The position numbers and the translations under genes are program-made. This document shows, piece by piece, positions 6,175-12,906 of a stretch of 16,363 nt of DNA; positions within the stretch are counted from its first letter, which is position 1; every line of letters starts with the position of its first letter. The DNA lies in assembly GCA_041655595.1 (NCBI GenBank), contig JBBAFB010000038.1:1-16363 (forward strand). The letters are read 5' to 3'. The notes beneath the pieces are model-generated. The model saw only the letters and a list, made by a program, of their open reading frames with translations. It ran no database searches and was not told the DNA's origin. The stretch is from JBBAFB01 sp041655595. Its GTDB lineage: Bacteria; Bacillota; DULZ01.

Positions 6175-7839
6175 TTGGAGAATAATTTAAAGGTGATCTT
6201 GCCGGATGGTTCAAAGGTTAAGGTCGTACCGAAGGAAAGTTTAGCTATTATCGGTAGGGATTTTCAACAATATTATCCGTCCCCGATAGTGGCAGCCAAG
6301 TTTAATCATCAGCTCAGGGAGTTGAATTTTCAGCCGGAAACTGATGGGGAAATAATCTTTTTGGATTTGCATCACCCCGAAGGGATGCGTATTTACCAAA
6401 GAAGCCTTGCTTTTTTACTGATAACAGCCGCTAAAGAGTTATTTCCTGCTGCACTTTTATCAATAGAACACTCTTTAGGTAAGGGACTTTATTGTGAGCT
6501 TAATAAGGATACAATGCTAACTGAGGATGAAGTGCAGGATTTGGAAGAGAAGATGAAGGAACTGGTAGGGCTGGATTTGCCCATTACGAAAGAACAGTGG
6601 CCTTTGGAAAAAGCCATCAGCTATTTTGAAAAGGAAAACTTAACTGATAAGGCCCAGCTTTTGAAATACCGAGATAAGGACTATTTAAATATGTACGGCC
6701 TACGCTCGACCAAGGACTATCTCTATGGTTACCTGGTTCCGGCTACGGGCTGCTTAAAAGTGTTTAGTCTAAGATACCATATGCCGGGGCTTGAGCTTAG
6801 ATTCCCTGATGAAAAATATCCAAACCAATTAGCCAGCTATGAAGAAAGACCAAAATTGTTTACAATTTTTAGAGAAGCTGAAGAGTGGGGGAAAATTTTA
6901 GATGTTAGAACGGCAGGAACTTTAAATGATTACATTACAGCCGGTAGGGGTAGGGAATTACTTCAGCTGAACGAAGCCTTACATGAAAAAAAGATTGCTC
7001 AAATCGCCGATGCGGTTACAAACCGAAAAAATCAAGTACGGGTTATCTTGGTAGCAGGACCTTCCTCCTCAGGTAAAACAACTTTTGCCGGGCGCTTAGC
7101 GATTCAGCTACGAGTTAACGGTTTAAAGCCTATTTCTATTTCCCTGGATGATTATTTTGTTGATCGCGAATTTACCCCCAAGGATAGCAACGGCCAGTGG
7201 GATTTTGAGGCGCTGGAGGCGATAGATCTAAGGCTCTTTAATAAGCAGCTAAGTGCCATTATTCAGGGTAAGGAGGTAAACTTGCCCAGCTATAATTTCA
7301 AATCGGGCCAAAGAGAATTTCCGGGACGTAAGGTTCAAATAGGCCCGGATCAGCCTATTATTATTGAAGGCATTCACGGCTTGAACGAACGCCTGACAGC
7401 TTCTATCCCCAGGGATCGAAAATTCAAAATCTATATTAGTGCAATTACTTCTTTGAACATTGATCGTCATAATCGGATTCCTACAACCGATACGAGAATA
7501 CTAAGGCGTTTGGTAAGGGACCACCGCTCAAGGGGAAATGACGCTACAAAAACCATAAAAATGTGGCCCATGGTGCGCCGGGGAGAAGAGAAGAATATTT
7601 TCCCTTATCAAGAAGAGGCGGATATAATGTTTAATTCAGCCTTAGTTTACGAATTGGCTATTTTGAAAAAGCATGCGGAACCCCTGCTGAAAACAGTTGA
7701 CTGCTCACTTCCTGAATATATTACAGCGAAACGGCTGCTTGGTTTTTTAGAATGCTTTGTTCCTTTGACAGACGTTGAAATTCCCGGCAACTCTATTTTA
7801 AAGGAGTTTGTGGGGGGTAGTTGTCTAACCAATGAGTGA
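6175..7839 (+). CDS. Uridine-kinase-type nucleoside kinase with TGS and ThrRS-like N-terminal domains
   Basis: A 554-residue three-part protein. Residues about 1-65 resemble a TGS domain (VILPDGSKVKVVP). Residues about 65-230 resemble the threonyl-tRNA synthetase second additional domain. The C-terminal half is a P-loop kinase of the phosphoribulokinase/uridine kinase family: Walker A G295-T303 (GPSSSGKTT), SISLDDYF, a YNFKSGQRE segment and IIIEGIHGLN. Members in Firmicutes and Thermotogae are annotated as nucleoside kinases that phosphorylate nucleosides such as uridine or cytidine; the substrate cannot be fixed from sequence. The ThrRS-like part lacks an aminoacylation core, so this is not a synthetase. 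Start is TTG at 6175, 9 bases after AAGGAG (6160-6165); the nearby ATG at 6168 is out of frame and closes within a few codons. The stop lies 2 bases from the convergent OsmC-like gene. Confidence 0.88.
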   Translation: MENNLKVILPDGSKVKVVPKESLAIIGRDFQQYYPSPIVAAKFNHQLRELNFQPETDGEIIFLDLHHPEGMRIYQRSLAFLLITAAKELFPAALLSIEHSLGKGLYCELNKDTMLTEDEVQDLEEKMKELVGLDLPITKEQWPLEKAISYFEKENLTDKAQLLKYRDKDYLNMYGLRSTKDYLYGYLVPATGCLKVFSLRYHMPGLELRFPDEKYPNQLASYEERPKLFTIFREAEEWGKILDVRTAGTLNDYITAGRGRELLQLNEALHEKKIAQIADAVTNRKNQVRVILVAGPSSSGKTTFAGRLAIQLRVNGLKPISISLDDYFVDREFTPKDSNGQWDFEALEAIDLRLFNKQLSAIIQGKEVNLPSYNFKSGQREFPGRKVQIGPDQPIIIEGIHGLNERLTASIPRDRKFKIYISAITSLNIDRHNRIPTTDTRILRRLVRDHRSRGNDATKTIKMWPMVRRGEEKNIFPYQEEADIMFNSALVYELAILKKHAEPLLKTVDCSLPEYITAKRLLGFLECFVPLTDVEIPGNSILKEFVGGSCLTNE

Positions 7840-7841
7840 TT

Positions 7842-8249
7842 TTAATCAGCGGGGTTGATTTCATAGCGGTAATCAATTTCGGCTGTTTTGTTGACCGTAT
7901 GCAAAACGCTGCAATATTTTTTTTGCGTTAAGTTGATTGCCTTGGTGAACTTTTTTTCGGCTATGTCTTGGCCCCAAATACGATAGATAATTGTTACCTG
8001 TTTAAAAACCTTGGGCGGATCAATAGCCCTTGTGCCATCTACAATTACCTCAAAGCGGTCGAAATTAACACGCATTTTTGTCAATATTGAAACTACATCC
8101 ATGCCGGTACAACCGCCTAAACCCATTAAAACCAGGTTTGTAGGGCTGGGACCTAAATCGCCATTGGAGTCCGACATCATAATTTTTTGGTTTTTTTCAT
8201 TCATGGCTTCAAAATCTAGATTGCCCATCCATTTGGATATTATTTGCAT
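7842..8249 (-). CDS. OsmC/Ohr family protein
   Basis: A 135-residue OsmC-family protein. The two family cysteines are present: C47 in GLGGCTGMDV and C113 in KKYCSVLHTV. In characterised Ohr/OsmC enzymes they reduce organic hydroperoxides using lipoyl or other dithiols. The short DSNGDLGPSPTNLVLMGLGGC stretch is characteristic of the YhfA-like branch, whose substrates are less clear. The ATG at 8249 is chosen because AGGT lies at proper distance upstream and because the frame further upstream (to 8312) would read through the promoter elements of this gene. It has its own promoter, diverges from nth, and converges on the nucleoside kinase gene with 2 bases between stops. Confidence 0.85.
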   Translation of the reverse strand: MQIISKWMGNLDFEAMNEKNQKIMMSDSNGDLGPSPTNLVLMGLGGCTGMDVVSILTKMRVNFDRFEVIVDGTRAIDPPKVFKQVTIIYRIWGQDIAEKKFTKAINLTQKKYCSVLHTVNKTAEIDYRYEINPAD

Positions 8250-8285
8250 TTTATTACCTCGCTTAATGTTAATTATTGAGTATAT

Positions 8286-8312
8286 ATTATACATTTTCGC
8301 TTTGGCTGTCAA
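8286..8312 (-). promoter_or_regulatory. Candidate SigA promoter of the OsmC-like gene
   Basis: On the minus strand a perfect TTGACA (8312-8307) and a perfect TATAAT (8291-8286) are separated by only 15 bases; an alternative TAATAT gives 17. Transcription would start near 8279, about 30 bases before the ATG at 8249. The short spacer is below the optimal 17, which sometimes marks activator-dependent promoters. Confidence 0.45.
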
Positions 8313-8372
8313 TCAGCAAAATGCGGCTGATGAGCACGAAAGATAGGGGAGGGGTCGAAAATAGGGAAGAAG

Positions 8373-9014
8373 ATGGATAAGAGGAAAAGACAGAAACAAA
8401 TTTTACAAGAGTTGGCGGTTGTGTACGCCGAAGCCACCACAGCTTTGGAATTTAAAAACCCGTTCGAGTTGTTAATTGCGACGATTTTAGCTGCCCAATC
8501 AACAGATCGCCAGGTTAATTCTATTACAGGATCGCTTTTTGAAAAATATCCCAACCCTCAAAGCTTTGCTCAGCTTACTCCGGAAATCTTAGCGGAGGAT
8601 ATCAAGGGTGTGGGCCTTTTTAGGAATAAGAGCCGCCATATTGTTGCTACCTCTAGGGAGTTACTGCTTAGGCATCAGGGACAAGTGCCTTCTACCAGGG
8701 AGGAGTTGGAAAAGCTCCCCGGCGTGGGGAGAAAAACGGCTAATGTGGTTTTAAGCGTTGCATTTAATCAGCCTGCTTTGGCTGTGGATACCCATGTGTT
8801 TAGGGTTGCCAACAGACTTGGGTTAGCAAGGGCCAAAAATCCTTTAGAGACGGAAAAACAATTATGTGCCATTATACCTGAAGATTTATGGGGTCAGGCC
8901 CATCACTGGTTAATTTATCATGGCAGGCAGGTCTGTAAAGCCCGCAACCCCCTGTGTAATGAATGTGTTCTGGCTGAGTATTGCGATTATTATAAAACTG
9001 TAATTAAAAACTAA
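8373..9014 (+). CDS. nth: Endonuclease III (DNA glycosylase/AP lyase)
   Basis: A 213-residue base-excision repair enzyme that removes oxidised pyrimidines and cleaves abasic sites. The helix-hairpin-helix LPGVGRKTANVV carries the catalytic lysine K121, and the catalytic aspartate is D139 in AVDTHVFR. The C-terminal iron-sulfur loop is complete, C188-x6-C195-x2-C198-x5-C204, placing it in the [4Fe-4S] class. All key positions are within one residue of the E. coli enzyme. The ATG at 8373 follows AGGGAAGA. It is the first gene of a probable operon with the DUF503 gene (14-base gap) and trmL (28-base gap). Confidence 0.96.
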   Translation: MDKRKRQKQILQELAVVYAEATTALEFKNPFELLIATILAAQSTDRQVNSITGSLFEKYPNPQSFAQLTPEILAEDIKGVGLFRNKSRHIVATSRELLLRHQGQVPSTREELEKLPGVGRKTANVVLSVAFNQPALAVDTHVFRVANRLGLARAKNPLETEKQLCAIIPEDLWGQAHHWLIYHGRQVCKARNPLCNECVLAEYCDYYKTVIKN

Positions 9015-9028
9015 AAGAGGGTGGAAAG

Positions 9029-9310
9029 ATGCTGGTAGGCCTTTGCTCTATAGAGCTCAATTTGCCTGGGGTTAGTTCCTTAAAAGAAAAAAGAGCTGTT
9101 CTGAAAGGGTTGACCGTAAAAATACATAATAAATTTAATGTATCTATTGCGGAAGTAGATTATCAGGATTACTGGCAAAAAGCAATTTTGGGAGTAGCCG
9201 CTATCAGTAACGAAAATAGGCATTTGCAGCAGGTGCTGCAACAGGTGGTGAATTTTATTGAAAAGTCGCCAGAGGTTATTCTTTTAGATTACCATCTTGA
9301 AATTTTGTAA
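9029..9310 (+). CDS. DUF503 (YlxP-like) small protein
   Basis: A 93-residue protein of the DUF503 family. Family-typical features are the N-terminal LCSIELNLPGVSSLKEKRAVLKGL and the later NVSIAEVDYQDYWQKAILGVAAIS. The B. subtilis member YlxP lies in the nusA-infB-rbfA region and has been proposed to act in ribosome maturation; here the gene is instead between nth and trmL, so the context does not add to that. It has a GAGGGTGGAAAG ribosome site and no membrane segments. Function remains unassigned. Confidence 0.85.
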   Translation: MLVGLCSIELNLPGVSSLKEKRAVLKGLTVKIHNKFNVSIAEVDYQDYWQKAILGVAAISNENRHLQQVLQQVVNFIEKSPEVILLDYHLEIL

Positions 9311-9338
9311 CGGGTAGGGCTTATGGAGGGAAGGCAAG

Positions 9339-9797
9339 ATGCATATCGTTTTGGTAGAGCCAGAAATACCCCAGAATACAGGTAATATTGTCAGAACATG
9401 TGCTGTTACGGGCAGTGTTTTGCATTTGGTAAAGCCTTTGGGTTTTTCTGTGGAGGATAAGTTTCTAAAAAGGGCGGGGTTGGACTATTGGCACTTGTTG
9501 GATATCCGCTATTATGATAGCTTTTGGGACCTCAGGAAACTTTTTCCCAAAAACTCATTTTATTTTACAACTAAAAAAGGGAAAAGATTTTATACAGAAG
9601 TTACATATCATGCAGAGGATTTTTTGGTTTTTGGAAAGGAAACCCAAGGTTTGCCCCAGGAGCTCTTGGAGGTCAATCGGGATAATTTGATCAGAATACC
9701 TATGATTAAAGGTGTTCGCTCTCTTAACCTTTCCAATTCCGTCGCCATCGTTCTTTTCGAAGCGCTACGGCAACAGGATTTTGATTCTTTAGTGTAA
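9339..9797 (+). CDS. trmL: tRNA (cytidine/uridine-34 2'-O)-methyltransferase TrmL
   Basis: A 152-residue SPOUT-class methyltransferase, the short form without an N-terminal RNA-binding extension. TrmL (also called YibK or CspR) methylates the 2'-O of the wobble nucleotide in tRNA-Leu(CAA/UAA) using S-adenosylmethionine. Signatures are the N-terminal EPEIPQNTGNIVRTCA, the RAGLDYWHLLDI segment, FGKETQGLP and the C-terminal IPMIKGVRSLNLSNSVAIVLFEAL, which forms the trefoil knot that binds the cofactor. A GGAGGGAAG ribosome site precedes the ATG. It is probably the last gene of the nth operon; a small hairpin with a T-run follows at 9823. Confidence 0.93.
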   Translation: MHIVLVEPEIPQNTGNIVRTCAVTGSVLHLVKPLGFSVEDKFLKRAGLDYWHLLDIRYYDSFWDLRKLFPKNSFYFTTKKGKRFYTEVTYHAEDFLVFGKETQGLPQELLEVNRDNLIRIPMIKGVRSLNLSNSVAIVLFEALRQQDFDSLV

Positions 9798-9822
9798 GTG
9801 ATGTGGCCTTAAAGTTAATTTA

Positions 9823-9845
9823 TTACGAATCCGTAACTATTTTTT
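9823..9845 (+). terminator. Weak hairpin plus T-run after trmL
   Basis: TTACG (9823-9827) and CGTAA (9832-9836) can form a 5-bp stem with a 4-base loop, followed by CTA and six T residues ending at 9845. The stem is short, so termination would be weak. Confidence 0.35.
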
Positions 9846-9913
9846 CTTTATTAAATATGGTCTTATACTTTTTGGGGTGTGAAAGCCTGGTAACTTGTCA
9901 AAAGCCAAGGGAT

Positions 9914-9967
9914 AAAAAAATAACAAGGCTTTCAATATCAAAAAATATGATTTTAAAAGTCCTTGTT
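9914..9967 (-). terminator. Intrinsic terminator of tRNA-Pro
   Basis: Downstream of the tRNA on the minus strand, AACAAGG (9967-9961) pairs with CCTTGTT (9928-9922). One bulged A separates this from a further CTTT/AAAG stretch, and an inner ATCA/TGAT extends the hairpin. Seven T residues follow (9920-9914). Strength is good although the loop region is AT-rich. Confidence 0.65.
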
Positions 9968-9990
9968 GCCACAAATCTGATATTTAGATT

Positions 9991-10067
9991 TGGTCGGGAT
10001 GACAGGATTTGAACCTGCGACCTCTTGGTCCCGAACCAAGCGCGCTACCAAGCTGCGCTACATCCCG
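9991..10067 (-). tRNA. tRNA-Pro (anticodon CGG)
   Basis: Reading the minus strand from 10067, the 7-bp acceptor arm CGGGATG pairs with CATCCCG, followed by discriminator A and an encoded CCA (9993-9991). The D arm has AGCTTGGTAGCGC. The anticodon stem CTTGG/CCAAG encloses the loop TTCGGGA, giving anticodon CGG, which reads the proline codon CCG. The T arm contains GGTTCAAATCC. All arms are intact, total 77 bases with CCA. It has its own promoter and terminator and no neighbouring tRNA genes. Confidence 0.97.
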
Positions 10068-10079
10068 ATAACAATATTA

Positions 10080-10108
10080 ATTATAAGAATATCCGCTATA
10101 AAAGTCAA
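10080..10108 (-). promoter_or_regulatory. SigA promoter of tRNA-Pro
   Basis: On the minus strand TTGACT (10108-10103) and a perfect TATAAT (10085-10080) are separated by exactly 17 bases. The start of transcription would be near 10073, about six bases before the mature tRNA 5' end. The -35 box lies within one arm of an inverted repeat (10106-10143). Confidence 0.8.
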
Positions 10109-10143
10109 CCGGCTTCTAAAAAGTGAGTCTGTTACCCCGGTTG
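10106..10143 (-). terminator. Inverted repeat after the 342-codon gene, overlapping the tRNA -35 box
   Basis: CAACCGG and CCGGTTG form perfect 7-bp arms (10137-10143 and 10106-10112) around a 24-base loop. It lies 10-47 bases past the stop codon of the unrecognised gene at 10153. The following ACTTTTAT is only a weak U-tract, so this may be a poor terminator or RNA-protecting hairpin. Confidence 0.35.
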
Positions 10144-10152
10144 TAAAGGGAT

Positions 10153-11181
10153 TTATTGAATGCGAATTACAGTATTAATTTCAGACCCGTCAATTGCTGT
10201 TACAAACTTGAATTCTTTTATCCAGGCGGAGGAAGGGATGCGCTCAAAGATAACTTCTATTTTTTTGCTCTCATTGGTAGTGAATACCAAATTTTCCTCT
10301 AGATGAAACATATTGTAACTTTGTCCATCCTGATCAATAAGCAGCAAATCCTTAACCATAATCGTTTCCTCCATATTGCAGGAGAACCAAAAGGTTAATC
10401 TTGGTAGCAAATTATCATCAATCCATAGTGTATCAACGACTAAACTGATCTTCGACAGTGGCTTAATAGGTTGGGAAATATTTAATGGTTGCTTAAAGGG
10501 TTTGTGGGCTATGATCTCTTGCCGCTTTTCCATTGCTGAAACATCTGTCAGTAGGAGATCATAGTAAACATTATTGGAGTTTACCGGGCTATTACCAAAA
10601 AAAGATTCAACCAATCTTAAGCGGGTGGGAACTGAATTTTTGGGATAATCGGGAAAGCAAAGAAACAGGTCTTTGAAGCAACCTTCTTCAACCCTAAGAT
10701 TTGCTCTTAAATCATCCGGTAGATCAACGAGTTTATCATACAACTGGGTTGCCCAAGGCAGGGAATAGGAATCGTACATAAAGCAGCGATTCCTATTATC
10801 TACCAATTGGATAGCCTTGCCCCAGCCCTTTTTGAGACTAAGATCGGTGTCTTGGTGAAATCGTACCTGTACATATAGTGATTTTTCTGCAAAACCATAG
10901 CCAATGACTTGAAAATTCTGTTGTTCCGCTTCGATTATTTCATAAAAATCCAGGGGCGGGACCAGCACAAAGGGCACGTCTTGATCAACATTTAAGGGAA
11001 TATTTAAGGCGGCATCAACCGCTAAATGTATTTGAGGGCCATCAGCCAAATCACTTGGTTTTAACCCCAGTGGCTTATTGGTTACAAATTTAAAAATAAA
11101 AAGGTCGGAGATAAGCACAATTATCAAAATCCCCCAAATAATTTGCGATAAATTAAATTTTTTGTTTTTTATGGTTCCCAC
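10153..11181 (-). CDS. Unrecognised membrane-anchored extracytoplasmic protein
   Basis: I do not recognise this family. The product is up to 342 residues with a short positively charged N-terminus (KNKKF), one membrane helix at about residues 13-31, and a soluble, mostly beta-like remainder exported across the membrane. Tryptophans, aromatic residues and DLLLIDQDG- and VVDTLWID-like strand patterns suggest repeated beta-sandwich modules, perhaps two related halves; this is inference. Three cysteines are spread through the ectodomain. Start is uncertain: the first in-frame codon after a stop is GTG at 11181, which overlaps the only good ribosome site AAGGAG (11186-11181). The codon at the ideal 8-base distance is ATA at 11172. 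It lies about 60-70 bases downstream of the exporter gene on the same strand and may be cotranscribed with it. Confidence 0.75.
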   Translation of the reverse strand: MGTIKNKKFNLSQIIWGILIIVLISDLFIFKFVTNKPLGLKPSDLADGPQIHLAVDAALNIPLNVDQDVPFVLVPPLDFYEIIEAEQQNFQVIGYGFAEKSLYVQVRFHQDTDLSLKKGWGKAIQLVDNRNRCFMYDSYSLPWATQLYDKLVDLPDDLRANLRVEEGCFKDLFLCFPDYPKNSVPTRLRLVESFFGNSPVNSNNVYYDLLLTDVSAMEKRQEIIAHKPFKQPLNISQPIKPLSKISLVVDTLWIDDNLLPRLTFWFSCNMEETIMVKDLLLIDQDGQSYNMFHLEENLVFTTNESKKIEVIFERIPSSAWIKEFKFVTAIDGSEINTVIRIQ

Positions 11182-11216
11182 TCCTTAATCAGGGCGGCAA
11201 TAACTAAATTTGAAAG

Positions 11217-11234
11217 TTGGCACCGTCCCCGGGG
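11217..11234. repeat. TTGGCACCGTCCCC motif with CCCCGGGG palindrome
   Basis: The intergenic segment between the exporter stop and the next gene holds TTGGCACCGTCCCC (11217-11230), overlapping the perfect palindrome CCCCGGGG (11227-11234). From memory, motifs of this kind occur as arms of dispersed palindromic repeats in many Clostridia; only a single arm is present here. It could be a degenerate remnant. Confidence 0.3.
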
Positions 11235-11240
11235 TTGTAA

Positions 11241-12572
11241 TTAGAATGACTTCGGAAACAAAATGCCCCCAAATACAAGCCAGGCCACAAATAACGTCAA
11301 GATAAGGTTAAAACCCTGCCCCACAACATATTGGATAATTGGTTTGCCCCCTTTAATATGTCTGGACAGCTCCCGCATATTGGAATCAAGACCGATGGAG
11401 ATAAAAGCCAATGCAAATAGCCAACCACGAAAACCTTTGGTTACACTTAAAAACCCTTCCACAGTCTTTTCTCCGAACACCGGAACAAAAATAAAAGAAA
11501 AAACCAAGGAGGCGGCAACGAAACCCAGGATGAATTTGGGGAAACGAACCCAAATTTCCTTGGCGGTGGCATGTTGGCCGCTTTCGGTCCGGCCCATTTT
11601 TGTGACCCAAATCAAAGCCACAATGAAGGCTACCACGCCGATTAACACATTTTGAATCATCTTAACTACTGAAGAAATTTCCAACCCTCTTTGGCCCAAG
11701 AAGGCTCCTGCTGCAACAACGGCCCCGGTGGAGTCAATGGTTCCTCCCATCCAGGCGGCCCCCACATCAATGTCCATGCCCACCATTCTGATAAAAGCAG
11801 GCATGGCAATCATCATTAGCACGGTAAAAATTAAAGAAATGGTGATGGCAACGCTTACCTCATCCTTTTTGGCACCGCTAGCGGCCCCGGTGGCGATGGC
11901 AGCCGATACCCCGCAAACCGAAGTTGCCGCAGTTAAAGTGATATTAAATTCCTTGCTTTCCATTTTGAGCACCCTATCCCCGAACCAGAACATGACTAAG
12001 ATTACAATTGGTGTCACAACCCAGGCGACTATCAAGCCCGGTAAACCCAGTGCTAGAATTCTGCCAAATAGAATTTCGCAACCCAAAAGCACTAAACCGG
12101 TTTTGATAAACATTTCAGTCTTTAAAGCAGCTTTTAACCATACCGGCGTTTTGATGGTATTACTGATTAAGAGTCCGATTGCTAAGGCCCAAAGAGGGGT
12201 TTCCAAGTTGTAGGCTTTAGCAAATGAACTGGCTGCGAAGGTTTCTGATAAAATTGCCAGCAAAAAAACAACAGGAAAGGCGATCAAATATTTTGAGGGA
12301 TTGCCCCCCATGAACTTAATTCCGATGGCAGTGACTATGCCTGCCCCGATTATCAGCACCACCGCCTTTAGCCAAAAACCTTCCGGAAAGGCGGAAAATA
12401 AGGATGTAGACCATTTAGTTAGTTTCGGCAGCTTAACTGCCAACCCGGAAGCGGATAGGATAATTATTATCAACCCAAACCACACAGCCCACCAGTCTTC
12501 CAGCTTCCAAAGGGGCGCCCAGTTTATCTTTTTTCTAATTGCCCCATTGCCATTAACATTAGGTTGTAACAC
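11241..12572 (-). CDS. YeiH-family putative sulfate exporter
   Basis: A 443-residue polytopic membrane protein of the YeiH/UPF0324 family, called putative sulfate exporters. Around eleven hydrophobic segments are visible. Family motifs are GLLISNTIKTP followed by FIKTGLVLLG, a TAATSVCGVSAAIATGA segment, a GAAWMGGTIDSTGAVVAAGA loop and a C-terminal FALAFISIGLDSNMREL. It is longer than E. coli YeiH because of an extra N-terminal part (about residues 1-110), common in the clostridial form. Transport substrate is not proven for most members. The start is best placed at GTG 12572, 9 bases after AAGGAA; the GTG at 12581 touches that site. No lysR-type regulator lies beside it, unlike many yeiH genes. 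The 342-codon gene follows after about 60 bases. Confidence 0.88.
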   Translation of the reverse strand: MLQPNVNGNGAIRKKINWAPLWKLEDWWAVWFGLIIIILSASGLAVKLPKLTKWSTSLFSAFPEGFWLKAVVLIIGAGIVTAIGIKFMGGNPSKYLIAFPVVFLLAILSETFAASSFAKAYNLETPLWALAIGLLISNTIKTPVWLKAALKTEMFIKTGLVLLGCEILFGRILALGLPGLIVAWVVTPIVILVMFWFGDRVLKMESKEFNITLTAATSVCGVSAAIATGAASGAKKDEVSVAITISLIFTVLMMIAMPAFIRMVGMDIDVGAAWMGGTIDSTGAVVAAGAFLGQRGLEISSVVKMIQNVLIGVVAFIVALIWVTKMGRTESGQHATAKEIWVRFPKFILGFVAASLVFSFIFVPVFGEKTVEGFLSVTKGFRGWLFALAFISIGLDSNMRELSRHIKGGKPIIQYVVGQGFNLILTLFVAWLVFGGILFPKSF

Positions 12573-12759
12573 AGGCTTCACTTCCTTAATCTTAGATTTA
12601 CGTTTGTTTTCCTAGCAAATTTACATACCTTTATTTTTGTTCCGTTAAAACCCCCCCTCCAAAGCCAGAGCAAATAAATGTTTTGATATAGTCTATGGGC
12701 TAAGCGAAAAATATAGGTAGGTATTTCGTGGAAATGCTTGGGTAAGTGTTTTCCCGTAT

Positions 12760-12789
12760 TTGAAGGCTATTAGAGGGTGGTTGTATAAT
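12760..12789 (+). promoter_or_regulatory. Orphan SigA-like promoter facing the terminator
   Basis: TTGAAG (12760-12765) and a perfect TATAAT (12784-12789) are 18 bases apart on the plus strand. No plus-strand gene follows; the transcript would begin near 12796 and run straight into the hairpin ending at 12844. It may be a chance match, a remnant, or a very short RNA. Confidence 0.35.
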
Positions 12790-12799
12790 AACTAAGAAT

Positions 12800-12844
12800 A
12801 AAAAAAATCCGATTGCAGCCCTGTATAGGGGTGTATCGGATTTT
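12800..12844 (-). terminator. Strong intrinsic terminator of the sigma/anti-sigma operon
   Basis: AAATCCGAT (12805-12813) and ATCGGATTT (12835-12843) form a perfect 9-bp stem, with an inner CCCT/AGGG helix closing a GTAT loop. On the minus strand eight T residues (12807-12800) follow the stem. On the plus strand only TTTT follows, so it may work weakly in that direction too. Confidence 0.8.
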
Positions 12845-12860
12845 ACTTAGAATAAAGATA

Positions 12861-12901
12861 CCAATGAGCCACCAAATATGAATCTAAACGGCGGCTCATG
12901 G
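12861..12901 (-). repeat. Hairpin just downstream of the anti-sigma-like gene
   Basis: CCATGAGCC and GGCTCATTGG (minus strand) can pair through seven perfect base pairs plus two more across one bulge, with a 22-base loop. It begins 6 bases after the stop codon region of the 508-residue protein. No solid T-run follows, so it is probably a 3' stabilising structure placed before the real terminator at 12800-12844. Confidence 0.45.
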
Positions 12902-12906
12902 TTTTA

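Larger units (their letters stand above)
12573..12906. other. Noncoding stretch between exporter and anti-sigma genes
   Basis: About 330 bases without a credible gene. It contains a run of seven G on the minus strand shortly upstream of the exporter (12651-12657 region), a plus-strand promoter-like pair at 12760-12789, a strong bidirectional terminator at 12800-12844 and another hairpin at 12861-12901. Similar AGAATAAA words occur on both sides of the terminator. I saw no clear promoter for the exporter gene. Confidence 0.6.

Noticed and set aside
7842..7860. AATCA...TGATT hairpin at the nucleoside kinase/OsmC junction as terminator
   Set aside because: Only a 5-bp stem, within the OsmC coding end, and no proper T-run.
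9990..10178. Open frame beginning MVGMTGFEPATSWSR
   Set aside because: It is the translation of the antisense of tRNA-Pro, a well-known annotation artefact.
11263..12615. Plus-strand open frames of 104-161 codons opposite the exporter
   Set aside because: They are antisense shadows of a membrane protein gene, rich in M, P, S and T as expected from the reverse reading of hydrophobic codons.
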